Both the position numbers and the translations under genes were made by a program. 64,000 nucleotides of DNA from Arthrobacter sp. SLBN-112 (GTDB taxonomy: Bacteria > Actinomycetota > Actinomycetes > Actinomycetales > Micrococcaceae): assembly GCF_006715225.1 (NCBI RefSeq), contig NZ_VFMU01000001.1:3844001-3908000 (forward strand). The letters run 5' to 3'. The notes under the pieces were generated by a model. That model was not told the DNA's origin. It was given only the letters and a program-made list of their open reading frames with translations, and did not search any database. Of the stretch, positions 16,903 to 25,535 are shown piece after piece. Every line of letters begins with the position of its first letter. The first letter of the stretch is position 1.

Positions 16903-18321
16903 GTGACAACTGCCACCGTCTCCCCCCAGCCCGCCATTGCCGAAGCCAACGTCCCCGACGGACGCCATGCCGCAGCCGGCCGGCCGCTCGCTGCCGTCAC
17001 CGGCGCCGAAATCCAGGCACCCCTGATTTCAGGCGGACACGTGCGGTACGCCAACCTCGATTACGGCGCCTCCGCCCCGGCGTTGTCCGTGGTGTCGGCC
17101 TACCTGAACGAGATCCTCCCCTACTACGCGAGCGTCCACCGCGGGGCAGGATACGCATCCCAGATCAGCACCTCCGTGTATGAGAACGCCCGCAGCATCG
17201 TCAGGGATTTCGTCGGCGGCCGGGAGGATGATTCGGTCATTTTCACGCGCAACACCACAGATTCGCTGAACCTGCTGGCCGGTTGCCTGCCGGTAACCAA
17301 TGGCCGGCACGACGGCGAAGTGCTCTACCTGGACATCGAACACCACGCGAACCTCCTGCCGTGGCAGGGCGTCCCGCACCGCAGCATCATCGCCGCCGAC
17401 ACCATCACCGGCACCCTGGAGGCCCTTCGGGCCGAACTTGCACAGGGCGGCGTCAGCCTGCTCGCGGTCACCGGAGCCTCCAACGTCACCGGCGAAATCC
17501 TCCCCATCCGGGCCCTGGCCGCGCTGGCCCATGAGCACGGCGCACGGATCGTGGTGGACGCCGCCCAGCTCGCTCCCCACCGCCGCGTGGACATCAGCGC
17601 GGACGATGTCGACTACCTCGCCTTCTCCGGCCACAAGCTGTACGCGCCCTTCGGCGCCGGCGTCCTGGTGGGACGCCCGGACTGGCTGGACGCCGGCGTC
17701 CCGCACCTTGCGGGCGGCGGCGCGGTCAAGGAAGCCAGGCTCGACGGCGTCAGCTGGGCCACCGGACCGGCGCGCCATGAGGGGGGCTCACCCAACGTCC
17801 TGGGAGCCGCCACGCTGGCCCGCGCCACCCAGGTCATTGCCGGACTGGACCAGGAACGCTGGCATGCGCACGAGTCCGCCATCCGTTCCTTCCTGGTGGA
17901 GGGCCTGCAGGGGATCGACGGCGTCACCGTCCACCAGATCTTCAAGGACACCAACCCCGAAACGGAGACCATCGGAGTGGTCAATTTCTCTGTTGAAGGC
18001 TACGACGCCGGACTGGTGGCGGCGTACCTCTCGGCAGAGCATGGCGTGGGACTGCGGGACGGCCGCTTCTGCGCCCATCCCCTGCTCAAGCGCCTGGGCC
18101 TGCCGTCCGGTTCCCTTCGCGCCAGCTTCGGTGTCGGTTCACGCCTGGAGGACGCCGAACGGCTGCTTGCCGGCATCCGCGCCCTGCGGAGCAACGGCCT
18201 GGGCTGGGACTACGTGGTGGACGCAGGCCGCTGGGTGCCCGCCAATGACACCCGCACCTACCCGCACTGGGCACCCAACACCCCGGGCACCGCCGGCGCC
18301 GCGCCCTGCATCGACGGCTGA
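16903..18321 (+). CDS. Class V aminotransferase-fold PLP enzyme (cysteine desulfurase-like)
   Basis: 472-aa PLP-dependent enzyme of fold type I. Visible elements are ANLDYGASAPALSVVSAYLNEILPYYASVHRGAGYAS near the N-terminus, TRNTTDSLNLLAGCL, EHHANLLPW (PLP-stacking His), VDAAQLAPHR (PLP Asp) and FSGHKLYAPFGAGVL with the Schiff-base lysine (SGHK). The GTG at 16903 has GAGG 5 nt upstream; the longer frame runs into the riboswitch. SAM-IV control ties it to sulfur or methionine metabolism, for example cysteine/homocysteine sulfur transfer. Whether it is a desulfurase, lyase or transaminase is not decided by the sequence. Confidence 0.85.
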   Translation: MTTATVSPQPAIAEANVPDGRHAAAGRPLAAVTGAEIQAPLISGGHVRYANLDYGASAPALSVVSAYLNEILPYYASVHRGAGYASQISTSVYENARSIVRDFVGGREDDSVIFTRNTTDSLNLLAGCLPVTNGRHDGEVLYLDIEHHANLLPWQGVPHRSIIAADTITGTLEALRAELAQGGVSLLAVTGASNVTGEILPIRALAALAHEHGARIVVDAAQLAPHRRVDISADDVDYLAFSGHKLYAPFGAGVLVGRPDWLDAGVPHLAGGGAVKEARLDGVSWATGPARHEGGSPNVLGAATLARATQVIAGLDQERWHAHESAIRSFLVEGLQGIDGVTVHQIFKDTNPETETIGVVNFSVEGYDAGLVAAYLSAEHGVGLRDGRFCAHPLLKRLGLPSGSLRASFGVGSRLEDAERLLAGIRALRSNGLGWDYVVDAGRWVPANDTRTYPHWAPNTPGTAGAAPCIDG

Positions 18322-18417
18322 CGGCCGGCCCAAGCCGTCCAGGGCATCGATCCGGCGGCCAGGAGGATGCGGTAAATTCGAAAGGTACCGCAGGACGTCA
18401 GGTGAAGGAGGCCATGC

Positions 18418-19176
18418 GTGGTTCGGGGTGGCCCCAAGCTTGATCACGGGCGGCGCAGGGAACTCGGGCAGAGCTTCCAGGACGGCGGCAGGCACTACCA
18501 GCGCGTCCGGCCCGGATACCCGCAAGAGGCGGCCCGGTGGCTGGTACCCGCCGATGCCCATGATGCCCTCGACGTGGGTGCCGGCACCGGAAAGTTCACC
18601 GCCTTGCTGCTGGACATGGGGCTGCACGTCACCGCCGTCGACCCCTCCGCGGACATGCTCGCCCAACTCACGGAACATTATCCGGCCGCCACGGCCGTGC
18701 CGGGGACTGCCGAGGCGACCGGGCTGCCCGACGCCCGGTTCGACGTCGCCACCGTCGCCCAGGCGTGGCACTGGTGTGACCCCCTCGCGGCAAGCGCCGA
18801 ACTGGCCCGCGTCCTGCGCCCGCAGGGAACCCTCGGCCTGGTCTGGAACCAGCTGGACACCTCTGTCGCCTGGGTGCACCGCCTCTCCCGGATCATGCAC
18901 GCAGGCGACGTGTACCGGCCCGGCCACAAACCCGTCGTCGGACCCGAATTCCAAGGCCTCGAAGGGCACGTCACCCACTGGCAGGACACGGTGACCACCA
19001 AGGACCTGATGGAACTCACCAAGTCCCGCAGCTACTACCTCCGCGCCGGCGAGGCAACCCGTGCCAAGGTCCTGGCCAACCTGGACTGGTACCTGCACGA
19101 ACACCTGGCCTACGCCCCTGACCAGGAAATCGACCTGCCCTACCTCACCCTGGCCTGGCGGGCGGCCAAGGCATGA
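18418..19176 (+). CDS. Class I SAM-dependent methyltransferase
   Basis: 252-aa methyltransferase. The SAM-binding motif I is ALDVGAGTGKFTALLLDMG and the acidic strand-2 end is VTAVDPSADML. The post-motif region is TAEATGLPDARFDVATVAQAWHWCDP and strand 4/5 reads ARVLRPQGTLGLVWNQLD, typical of the UbiE/Methyltransf_11 group. GGAGG lies 6 nt before the GTG at 18418. The substrate is unknown. Confidence 0.85.
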   Translation: MVRGGPKLDHGRRRELGQSFQDGGRHYQRVRPGYPQEAARWLVPADAHDALDVGAGTGKFTALLLDMGLHVTAVDPSADMLAQLTEHYPAATAVPGTAEATGLPDARFDVATVAQAWHWCDPLAASAELARVLRPQGTLGLVWNQLDTSVAWVHRLSRIMHAGDVYRPGHKPVVGPEFQGLEGHVTHWQDTVTTKDLMELTKSRSYYLRAGEATRAKVLANLDWYLHEHLAYAPDQEIDLPYLTLAWRAAKA

Positions 19177-19221
19177 CGGTGCATCCCATAGCGCGCCTGC
19201 AGAGCCGGTAGGCTTGACAAT

Positions 19222-19935
19222 GTGAAGACCAGCGCGCCCTCCTCCTCAATCGAGGATTACGTCAAGGTCATCTATTCGTTCACGGAATGGCAGGACAAGC
19301 CCATCACGTCCACCCAGCTTGCGCAGCGCCTGGGGGTGGCCAATTCCTCGGTGTCCGAGATGGTCCGCAAGCTCAAGGACCAGGGGCTGGTGGACCACAA
19401 ACCCTACAGCGCCGTCACGCTGACCGAGGACGGCCTGCGGCTGGCCCTGGCCATGGTCCGGCGCCACCGGTTGATCGAGACCTACCTTGTCCAGCGGCTC
19501 GGATACAGCTGGGACGAAGTCCATGATGAGGCAGAACAACTCGAACACGCAGTGTCGGACACGTTCATCGAACGGGTCGCCGCCAAGCTCGGCAACCCAA
19601 AGCGTGACCCGCACGGCGACCCCATTCCCACTGCCGACGGGCAGGTGCTGATGCCGCGCGCGCACCTCCTCGCCGAACTGGACCAGGGCCATGCCGGCAG
19701 GATCACCAGGATCAGCGACGACAACCCGGAGCTGCTGCGCTACCTTGCGGCCCAGGACATCGACCTCGACGCCGATGTCGAGGTGGTGGGGCGCCGGCCC
19801 TTCGGCGGCGCCCTGGTGGTGCGGATCGGCGCTTCGGGCGGCGCCCGCGAGTTTGACCTCGCTGACGAAATCGCCGCCGCGCTGTGGGTCTCCAGCGACG
19901 CCCCGCACCCCGGCTGCACTCTGGACGGTCCCTGA
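19222..19935 (+). CDS. DtxR-family metal-dependent regulator (MntR-like)
   Basis: 237-aa repressor. The N-terminal winged helix is SIEDYVKVIYSFTEWQDKPITSTQLAQRLGVANSSVSEMVRKLKDQGLV. The metal-binding/dimerisation domain has VRRHRLIETYLVQRLGYSWDEVHDEAEQLEHAVSDTFIERV, and the C-terminal FeoA/SH3-like domain follows (about residues 150-230). The H-E-x(2)-H pattern matches manganese- or iron-sensing DtxR proteins. Start is GTG. It sits 1 bp before crcB1, so it may be co-transcribed with the fluoride channels. MntR rather than IdeR is an inference. Confidence 0.85.
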   Translation: MKTSAPSSSIEDYVKVIYSFTEWQDKPITSTQLAQRLGVANSSVSEMVRKLKDQGLVDHKPYSAVTLTEDGLRLALAMVRRHRLIETYLVQRLGYSWDEVHDEAEQLEHAVSDTFIERVAAKLGNPKRDPHGDPIPTADGQVLMPRAHLLAELDQGHAGRITRISDDNPELLRYLAAQDIDLDADVEVVGRRPFGGALVVRIGASGGAREFDLADEIAAALWVSSDAPHPGCTLDGP

Positions 19936-19936
19936 C

Positions 19937-20344
19937 GTGGCGATGCCCACCGGCCGCGCGTGGCTGGCTGTCGCCGTCGGCGGCCTGATCGGCAGTGAGC
20001 TGCGCTACGGGCTGGGGCTGGCGTTTCCGGACGTGCCCGGCTCGGTCCCGTGGGCCACGCTGGCCATCAACATCAGCGGCAGTTTCGTCCTCGCAACGCT
20101 GACCACCGTCTGGATGGCACGCCCGCATACGGCGTTCTGGCTGCGAGCCGGGATAGGGCCGGGCCTGCTGGGCTCCTTCACCACGTTTTCAGCGGCGATT
20201 TTCGCCTCGGACCAGTTGGCCCGCGCAGGTGCACACCCCGTTTGGATCCTGTATCTGGGATTGTCACTGGGTCTCGGTCTGGCGGCTGCCGGCCTGGGCT
20301 GGCGTTCCGGAAGGCTTATTGCCCGGAACCTCGGGCTGCAATGA
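19937..20344 (+). CDS. crcB: Fluoride efflux channel subunit CrcB (first copy)
   Basis: 135-aa small membrane protein with four hydrophobic segments. Fluc/CrcB motifs are GGLIGSELRYGLG, WATLAINISGSFVLA and GLLGSFTTFSA. The GTG start is one base after the mntR-like stop; an ATG at 19943 is also possible. It overlaps the second crcB by 4 bp (ATGA). Paired copies usually form a heteromeric channel that exports fluoride. No fluoride riboswitch is visible upstream because the gene directly abuts the regulator. Confidence 0.9.
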   Translation: MAMPTGRAWLAVAVGGLIGSELRYGLGLAFPDVPGSVPWATLAINISGSFVLATLTTVWMARPHTAFWLRAGIGPGLLGSFTTFSAAIFASDQLARAGAHPVWILYLGLSLGLGLAAAGLGWRSGRLIARNLGLQ

Positions 20345-20739
20345 TCACGGCAGCCCTGGTGGGAGTCTTTGGCGTGGCCGGCGCACTCCTGCGGTTCGCG
20401 ATCGACAGCTGGTTCGCGCACCACAGCAGCATCCGCAGCGTCCGCACGGCTGGCCATGCGGCACTGCACTGGCCCTGGGCCACGCTGGTGGTCAACGTTG
20501 TGGGGTGCTTCATCATCGGCCTGGCACATGGGCTGACTGCCAGGCTTGGACTGGGCGCGGAATGGCAGGTGGGCCTGGCCACGGGACTGGCCGGCGGACT
20601 CACCACCTTCAGCTCGTGGACCACCGCCACCATCCGTTTGCTCAGCGAAGCCCGGTTCGGTTCAGCGGCCCTGAACGTGGCAGTCAACCTGGGCCTTGGG
20701 TTTGCCGCCGCGGCCGCGGGGATTGCGCTGGCCGCCTAG
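20341..20739 (+). CDS. crcB: Fluoride efflux channel subunit CrcB (second copy)
   Basis: 132-aa Fluc-family protein with GVAGALLRFAID, WATLVVNVVGCFIIGL and GLAGGLTTFSSW, the signature polar track of the channel. It overlaps the first copy by 4 bp and probably forms a dual-topology heterodimer with it. It closes the regulator-crcB-crcB unit. Confidence 0.92.
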   Translation: MITAALVGVFGVAGALLRFAIDSWFAHHSSIRSVRTAGHAALHWPWATLVVNVVGCFIIGLAHGLTARLGLGAEWQVGLATGLAGGLTTFSSWTTATIRLLSEARFGSAALNVAVNLGLGFAAAAAGIALAA

Positions 20740-20801
20740 GGACACCGTTTCCGGTGACGTTCCGGCCGGCGATTTGGCGGCCTCCCGTATGGTGGAAGGT
20801 G

Positions 20802-21179
20802 ATGATCAGCAGACGCGACGCCGCAATAACCCTTGATGTTCCCCTCGAAATGGCGCAGCGCCACGGCCTGCCGAAATGGATGACGGAGGCCGAACTCCGC
20901 GGCATCCTGGACAATCCTCCGCCCTGGCTGGTGCAGTCGCGCGCCAACCGGACCGGCAAGCGGCCGGTATGGGTGCACCTGGAATGCGCCGTCTGCGGTT
21001 ACGAGGAGGCGGCCCGGCCCAAGAAGTGGTGGCCGGACTTCACCTACGTGGTGTGCAGCCATCATGCGCCGTCCGATGTTCCCGACGTCCGCCCCGGCCG
21101 CGTCCGCAGCGAGTACGACGGCGTGGGGTCGCGTTTCGTGGGCATCGCGGACGTGGAAGCGCCCCCGGCTGGCCCTTAA
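20802..21179 (+). CDS. Conserved hypothetical protein with Cys/His cluster
   Basis: 125-aa protein not recognised as a characterised family. The start ATG has GGAAGG close upstream. The N-terminal part (LDVPLEMAQRHGLPKWMTEAELRGILDNPPPWLVQSRANR) looks like a helix-rich DNA- or protein-binding segment. The middle has CAVCGY and CSHH, spaced about 20 residues apart, which could bind one zinc. No signal peptide. It follows crcB2 by 62 bp. Confidence 0.7.
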   Translation: MISRRDAAITLDVPLEMAQRHGLPKWMTEAELRGILDNPPPWLVQSRANRTGKRPVWVHLECAVCGYEEAARPKKWWPDFTYVVCSHHAPSDVPDVRPGRVRSEYDGVGSRFVGIADVEAPPAGP

Positions 21180-21274
21180 GCCCGCCCCGGTGCCGTGCCC
21201 GATGACGCGATCGATGGCTGCCTGCTGACGTGCCCCGGTGACGTGCCTGCACACGGCCGGGCCGCCGTCGTGCA

Positions 21275-22258
21275 TCAAGCCGGGCCGTTGCCCGTCATTT
21301 CCTCCGGGACAGCGGTGAGGTGCAGCTCGGTACCGTCACGCAGCACGGCCACATCGAGCGGCTCGCCGATGGCATCGGAAAACAGGAGCCGCTGCAGGCT
21401 TTCGGCGTTGCTGACGGGGCGGCCTCCGGCGGTGACAATAATGTCGCCTGCGGACAGGCCTGCCTTGTCGGCCGGCGAACCGGACAGCACTTCGACGATG
21501 CGGAGCCCTTCCCGCCGCCCGCTGCGGATCACGGCGCTCGGGTTGAGCTGGATAGGGGTGCTCACAAGCCCCAGGTAGGCGCGGCGCACCCTCCCGTCCG
21601 ACAACAGTGCGGAGATGATCCTGCGGGTGGTGGCGTTGATCGGGATGGCCAGGCCCAGGCCGGCGCCGGCCACGGCGGTGTTGATGCCAACAATCCTGGC
21701 ATGGCTATCCGCCAGCGCTCCACCGGAATTTCCGGGATTCAGGGCAGCATCTGTCTGGATGACGTCCTCGATGACCCGCCGGTTGCCGCCCGACCAGACC
21801 GGGATGGCCCGGCCCAGGCCACTGACCACGCCCGCGGTCACTGAACCCGCCAGGCCCAGCGGATTTCCGACGGCGACCACCAACTGGCCCACGCGCAGCG
21901 TCTCTGCCGCGCCGAATTCGGCGGGCGGCACCTTGGGCCGCGAACCGTGGACCACGGCGAGATCTGACAGGGGGTCGGCTCCCACCAGCTCCAGGTCCAT
22001 CCGGCTGCCGTCTCCGAACGCGGCAAAACCGTGCCGGGTGCCGGCCACGACATGTGAATTGGTGAGCAGGTAGCCGTCCTGCGTGAAGAGCACCGCCGAG
22101 CCCGCGCCCACCCTGACCCTGCCGTTGCCCCTTTTTGCGGTCATTTCGATCGCTGCCACGTGCGGCGTAACGGCTGCTGCCACCCGCATGACGGTTTGCG
22201 AGTACGAGTCCAGGACGTCCTCGTCCCCGGTGGGTATGGGTTCCCGCGCCTGGTCCAT
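21275..22258 (-). CDS. S1C-type trypsin-like serine protease with PDZ domain
   Basis: 327-aa HtrA/DegP-like protease. The catalytic triad is readable: His69 in LLTNSHVVAG, Asp99 in DPLSDLAVV and Ser178 in NPGNSGGAL. A PDZ domain follows (about residues 235-320, AGLSAGDIIVTAGGRPV). ATG at 22258 has GGAGG 6 nt upstream; the longer frame to 22396 has no support. Unlike typical HtrA it shows no signal peptide or membrane anchor, so it may act in the cytoplasm or be exported by an unusual route. It neighbours the stress/dormancy-like block. Confidence 0.9.
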   Translation of the reverse strand: MDQAREPIPTGDEDVLDSYSQTVMRVAAAVTPHVAAIEMTAKRGNGRVRVGAGSAVLFTQDGYLLTNSHVVAGTRHGFAAFGDGSRMDLELVGADPLSDLAVVHGSRPKVPPAEFGAAETLRVGQLVVAVGNPLGLAGSVTAGVVSGLGRAIPVWSGGNRRVIEDVIQTDAALNPGNSGGALADSHARIVGINTAVAGAGLGLAIPINATTRRIISALLSDGRVRRAYLGLVSTPIQLNPSAVIRSGRREGLRIVEVLSGSPADKAGLSAGDIIVTAGGRPVSNAESLQRLLFSDAIGEPLDVAVLRDGTELHLTAVPEEMTGNGPA

Positions 22259-22409
22259 GACGCACCTCCGGCTTGGTGCCGCTTCCGGCAATGGCATGCC
22301 CTTTACGGGCCTTATGGGACACAACAATGGATGGGCCGGGTCCACTCCCGGAACAGCTACGCCTTGGGTGAACGCCGGCATTGCGGTGGGCAGCACCTGT
22401 CGCAGGCTT

Positions 22410-22421
22410 TAGGATCGGAGC
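22410..22421 (+). promoter_or_regulatory. -10 element of a leaderless PPOX gene
   Basis: TAGGAT at 22410-22415 lies six bases before the ATG at 22422, so the transcript probably starts at or next to the start codon. No GGGCC-type box is found at the 37-bp upstream position used by the paralogues. Confidence 0.5.
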
Positions 22422-22886
22422 ATGACTGACTCCCCCGCAGGGTCTCAAACAGAAATACTGAACGCCGAGGAATGCTGGCGGTACCTTCGGTCCTCCTATA
22501 TCGGCCGGCTGGCGGTCATCAACGGTGACATTCCCGAGATTTTTCCCGTGAACTTTTCCGTTACCGGAGAAACCCTGGTGTTCCGCACGGCACCCGGGAC
22601 CAAGCTTCGGGCCCTGCTCCGCGGCACAGTTGCCGCCCTGGAGGTGGACGGACTCAACCCGTATGCCACGGAGGTCTGGAGCGTTGTTGCCAAAGGCAGG
22701 CCACAGCCCTTTGATGAAACCACCATGCGCCTTCCGGCCGGCGACGCCGACCGGGAACCGTGGGAGCCGGGGATCAAGGACCATCTGGTGGCCATTACCC
22801 CCACTGATGTCACGGGCCGCCGGTTCCCGGTCAGGCCGCGTTCCCGCTGGTGGCCGCCCGTCGATTTCTCAGCCGACTGGCTGTAG
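22422..22886 (+). CDS. Pyridoxamine 5'-phosphate oxidase-family (split beta-barrel flavin) protein, copy 1
   Basis: 154-aa protein of the FMN/F420-binding split-barrel superfamily. Motif ILNAEECWRYLRSSYIGRLAVINGDIPEIFPVNFSV, then LVFRTAPGTKLRALL and EVWSVVAKGRPQPF, matches the actinobacterial PPOX-like proteins, some of which (for example Rv0080) belong to the DosR regulon in Mycobacterium. True pyridoxamine phosphate oxidase activity is unlikely. It is one of three paralogues in this window. Nearest other gene is the convergent alcohol dehydrogenase. Confidence 0.85.
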   Translation: MTDSPAGSQTEILNAEECWRYLRSSYIGRLAVINGDIPEIFPVNFSVTGETLVFRTAPGTKLRALLRGTVAALEVDGLNPYATEVWSVVAKGRPQPFDETTMRLPAGDADREPWEPGIKDHLVAITPTDVTGRRFPVRPRSRWWPPVDFSADWL

Positions 22887-22917
22887 CGGCCGCCTAACCT
22901 GATCAGGCCTTGCCTCC

Positions 22918-23973
22918 TCAGGACTTGAGGATCACCTTGAGCGCCTTGGTTTCGGCGGCCCGGGAGAACGTGTCGTAGGCATCAAGGAACTGGTCGAACC
23001 CAAAATGGTGGGTGGCGAATTTTTCCGCCCTGATCTTTCCCTGGGCCACCAGCTTAAGCAGCATGGGGGTGGTGTTGGTGTTCACCAGCCCCATGCTGAT
23101 GTTGATGTTCTGGATCCAGAGGTTTTCCAGGTGCAGCTCCACCGGCTTTCCGTGCACTCCAACGTTCGCTACGGATCCGCCAGGCCGCACGATGTCGGTG
23201 CACATGGCAAATGTTCCCGGGACGCCGACAGCTTCGATGGCCACATCGACACCCTGTCCGCCTGAAAGGGCCAGGACCTGTTCCCGCCAGTCACTGCTGC
23301 CGGAAAGGACCGTGTCCGTGGCGCCGAACTCCCTTGCCTTCTCCAGGCGGTTGGGGTCGAGGTCGATGGCCACAATGGTGGCCGCGCCGTACAGTCCTGC
23401 GGTGGTGATCGCTGCCAGGCCCACGGGACCCGCGCCCACCACGGCAACGGTGTCGCCGGGCTTCACCCGGCCGTACTGGACGCCGATCTCGAATCCGGTG
23501 GGAAGGATATCGGAAAGCATCACGGCCTGTTCGTCGCTGACCCCCGAAGGCAGCAGGTGCAGCGAATTTTCGGCATAGGGCACCCGGACGTATTCGGCCT
23601 GTGTCCCGTCGATCAGGTGTCCGAAGATCCACCCGGTGCCTTCCTGCCCCTCACTCCCCAGGCAGTGCGAGTAGAGGCCCGCCTTGCAGTTGGCACAATG
23701 GCCGCATGACTTGATGCACGAGATGATCACGCGGTCGTTTACCTTCAGTCCGGTCACCGAAGGACCCGTTTCCACCACCGTTCCCACTCCTTCGTGGCCC
23801 AGGATCCGGCCTTTTTCGACGGCGGGAACGTCGCCCTTGAGGATATGCAGGTCTGTGCCGCAGATCGTGGTGGTGTCGACTTTGACGATGACGTCGCCGG
23901 GTTGCTGGATCCGGGGGTCCGGAACATCCGTCCATGACTTGTCACCGGGTCCGCCGTAGACGAGAGCTTTCAT
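22918..23973 (-). CDS. Zinc-dependent alcohol dehydrogenase (MDR family), copy 1
   Basis: 351-aa medium-chain dehydrogenase. Catalytic zinc ligands sit in CGTDLHIL and GHEGVG. Structural zinc cysteines are in SCGHCANCKAGLYSHC. The Rossmann motif VAVVGAGPVGLAA is followed by VAIDLDPNR, which favours NAD over NADP. Similar enzymes use short secondary alcohols such as isopropanol or butanediol. It is separated by 11 bp from the upstream membrane protein, so the two form an operon. Confidence 0.9.
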   Translation of the reverse strand: MKALVYGGPGDKSWTDVPDPRIQQPGDVIVKVDTTTICGTDLHILKGDVPAVEKGRILGHEGVGTVVETGPSVTGLKVNDRVIISCIKSCGHCANCKAGLYSHCLGSEGQEGTGWIFGHLIDGTQAEYVRVPYAENSLHLLPSGVSDEQAVMLSDILPTGFEIGVQYGRVKPGDTVAVVGAGPVGLAAITTAGLYGAATIVAIDLDPNRLEKAREFGATDTVLSGSSDWREQVLALSGGQGVDVAIEAVGVPGTFAMCTDIVRPGGSVANVGVHGKPVELHLENLWIQNINISMGLVNTNTTPMLLKLVAQGKIRAEKFATHHFGFDQFLDAYDTFSRAAETKALKVILKS

Positions 23974-23984
23974 GCTGTTTTTCC

Positions 23985-24893
23985 TTACTGTGGGGAGGGC
24001 TTCGGCGTTGTTTGCTGGCCGGCCTGCGGGGTTTGTTGACGGGCGGGTTGCTGGTGAACGGGCTGGGTACCGCCGGACGGTGGAACACCGGGACCTGCTG
24101 TGGGTGCCTGTGTTACCTGAAGTTTGGCCAGATGCAGGATTCCGAGCACCAGGAACAGCCCAGAGAGCCCAAGTGCGGGCAGCAGGGCGGCCATGCTGGG
24201 CTCAGCGCCGAACAGGGGTTTGACCATTTCACCCACCGCCAGCGAAAAGATGAGGGTGAAGCCGAGGACGTACAGGGCCGGCAGGAGCAGCAGCCCCGTA
24301 CGGTGGTTCCGGTAGGTCAGGAGGGACAGGACCAGGAATGCGGGCATGATGAAGCAGAGGTCCAGGATGAAGACCGAGTAGAGGGAATCGATTTGCTCGC
24401 CGCTCCGCATCAAGGGCAGGAGCATCATGATCCAGAGGGGGTAGAAGATCAGCGGCTGGAGGATGGCACCGGCGGCCGACACAATTCCCAGACCACGGGG
24501 AAGGGAGACGAATGGCGCGTCCCGGCCCATGGTGGCCCCGGCAGTGAGCATGGCCCAGAACGACAGGGCGAAGACAGCCATGTAGAACAGGTACAGGCCG
24601 TTGTAGGTCCGCTCAATGACATAGATTCCGTAAGCGTAGAACAGATAGCCAAGCAGTCCCATGGCCACGATCTGGTGTTTGGCCCTGTCCGGCCTCGCAG
24701 CCCATGCCAGGTACAGCAATCCGACCCCCGCTGCCACGGACAGCAGGTCCTGGGAGTAAGCACCGGGGATCAACTCGCGGGAGACGACGCCATCGTAGAT
24801 CTCCGGCCGCCATATTCCGGTTCCCGCAGCGGCCAGCGCCAGCAGACCGGCAACCGCCCACAGCAGGCGGCTGGGGAACAAATGCGTCAGCAT
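23985..24893 (-). CDS. Polytopic membrane protein, function unknown
   Basis: 302-aa protein with about eight hydrophobic segments (RLLWAVAGLLALAAAGTGIW, LLSVAAGVGLLYLAWAA, IVAMGLLGYLFYAYGIYVIE, FYMAVFALSFWAMLTAGA, and others). The C-terminal tail is Gln/Pro-rich and cytoplasmic-looking (about residues 265-302). GAGG lies 5 nt before the ATG at 24893; the longer frame is rejected. It precedes adh in the same operon. A GGGCC-type box at 24967-24980 lies 23 bp upstream of a weak -10 (GAGTCT) for this operon. I do not recognise the family. Confidence 0.75.
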   Translation of the reverse strand: MLTHLFPSRLLWAVAGLLALAAAGTGIWRPEIYDGVVSRELIPGAYSQDLLSVAAGVGLLYLAWAARPDRAKHQIVAMGLLGYLFYAYGIYVIERTYNGLYLFYMAVFALSFWAMLTAGATMGRDAPFVSLPRGLGIVSAAGAILQPLIFYPLWIMMLLPLMRSGEQIDSLYSVFILDLCFIMPAFLVLSLLTYRNHRTGLLLLPALYVLGFTLIFSLAVGEMVKPLFGAEPSMAALLPALGLSGLFLVLGILHLAKLQVTQAPTAGPGVPPSGGTQPVHQQPARQQTPQAGQQTTPKPSPQ

Positions 24894-24937
24894 GGCCACC
24901 TCTCGCTGGAAGCTCCGGGTTTCCCTGGCGTCCCCAC

Positions 24938-24980
24938 AGACTCCCACTGAGCCGTGCGGGCCCCAAGGGCCATAGGTCCT
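24938..24980 (-). promoter_or_regulatory. Candidate DosR-like box and -10 for the membrane protein-adh operon
   Basis: On the minus strand AGGACCTATGGCCC (complement of 24967-24980) is followed by 23 bp and then GAGTCT (complement of 24938-24943). The box has one arm position different from GGGCC and the -10 matches TAnnnT at two positions only, so this is weaker than the others. The same box could also act on the divergent PPOX gene. Confidence 0.4.
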
Positions 24981-24992
24981 TCCTTTGAGGCC

Positions 24993-25035
24993 GGGCCTTT
25001 ATGCCCTTACGGGAGGCAGGAGAGTTGCCTACGCT
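24993..25035 (+). promoter_or_regulatory. DosR-like box and leaderless promoter of PPOX copy 2
   Basis: Box GGGCCTTTATGCCC (24993-25006), a 23-bp spacer, -10 TACGCT (25030-25035), then seven bases to the ATG at 25043. A second box, GGGCCATAGGTCCT (24967-24980), lies 12 bp upstream. The arrangement is repeated at two other promoters in the window. Confidence 0.6.
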
Positions 25036-25042
25036 GTGCCCT

Positions 25043-25513
25043 ATGACTGAGAAAACGAACGTGCCCGTACCGGAAATCCTTGACGCGGACGAGTGCTGGA
25101 ACCTCCTTTCCCAAAGCGGGGTTGGGCGCCTTGCCGTCATCGCCGATGGCCATCCGGATGTTTTTCCCGTTAATTACAAGGTGGACGGCCGCACGCTGGT
25201 TTTCCGCACCGGCGCAGGCACAAAGCACCAGGCCCTCCAGTCGGAGGCCACCGTGGCCCTGGAAGCAGATGCGGTCAGCTCCCAGTTTGGCCTTGCCTGG
25301 AGCGTGGTGGTCAAGGGAACGGCAGCTGAGGCGACGCCCACAGGCCCTGACCTGGATGACGTCCGGCGGGCGTTGTTTCCGTGGCAGGGCGTGGGGCAGG
25401 AGCACTTCATCCGCATCACCCCTGAGTCGATAACGGGGAGGCGCTTCAGCGTGAACGCGCCGCTGCTGTGGCAAACCCCGCTGGATGACGCAACCCGCGC
25501 CGGTTTCGAATAA
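25043..25513 (+). CDS. Pyridoxamine 5'-phosphate oxidase-family protein, copy 2
   Basis: 156-aa flavin split-barrel protein with [54 protein letters not shown] and WSVVVKGTA, closely related to copies 1 and 3. It starts at ATG 25043, seven bases after the -10 with no Shine-Dalgarno, so it is probably leaderless; upstream in-frame starts overlap the promoter. It lies 22 bp before an alcohol dehydrogenase and is probably co-transcribed with it. Confidence 0.87.
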   Translation: MTEKTNVPVPEILDADECWNLLSQSGVGRLAVIADGHPDVFPVNYKVDGRTLVFRTGAGTKHQALQSEATVALEADAVSSQFGLAWSVVVKGTAAEATPTGPDLDDVRRALFPWQGVGQEHFIRITPESITGRRFSVNAPLLWQTPLDDATRAGFE

Positions 25514-25535
25514 GCCATCCCGGACGGGAGGCATT

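Noticed and set aside
17300..18994. 564-codon plus-strand frame overlapping the aminotransferase and methyltransferase
   Set aside because: Other-frame shadow, Pro/Ser/Arg-rich; the real genes have diagnostic motifs.
22307..22320. GGGCCTTATGGGAC box between the protease and PPOX copy 1
   Set aside because: Resembles the GGGCC box but its arms are not inverted and it is about 90 bp from the PPOX -10, not 23; not included in the promoter family.
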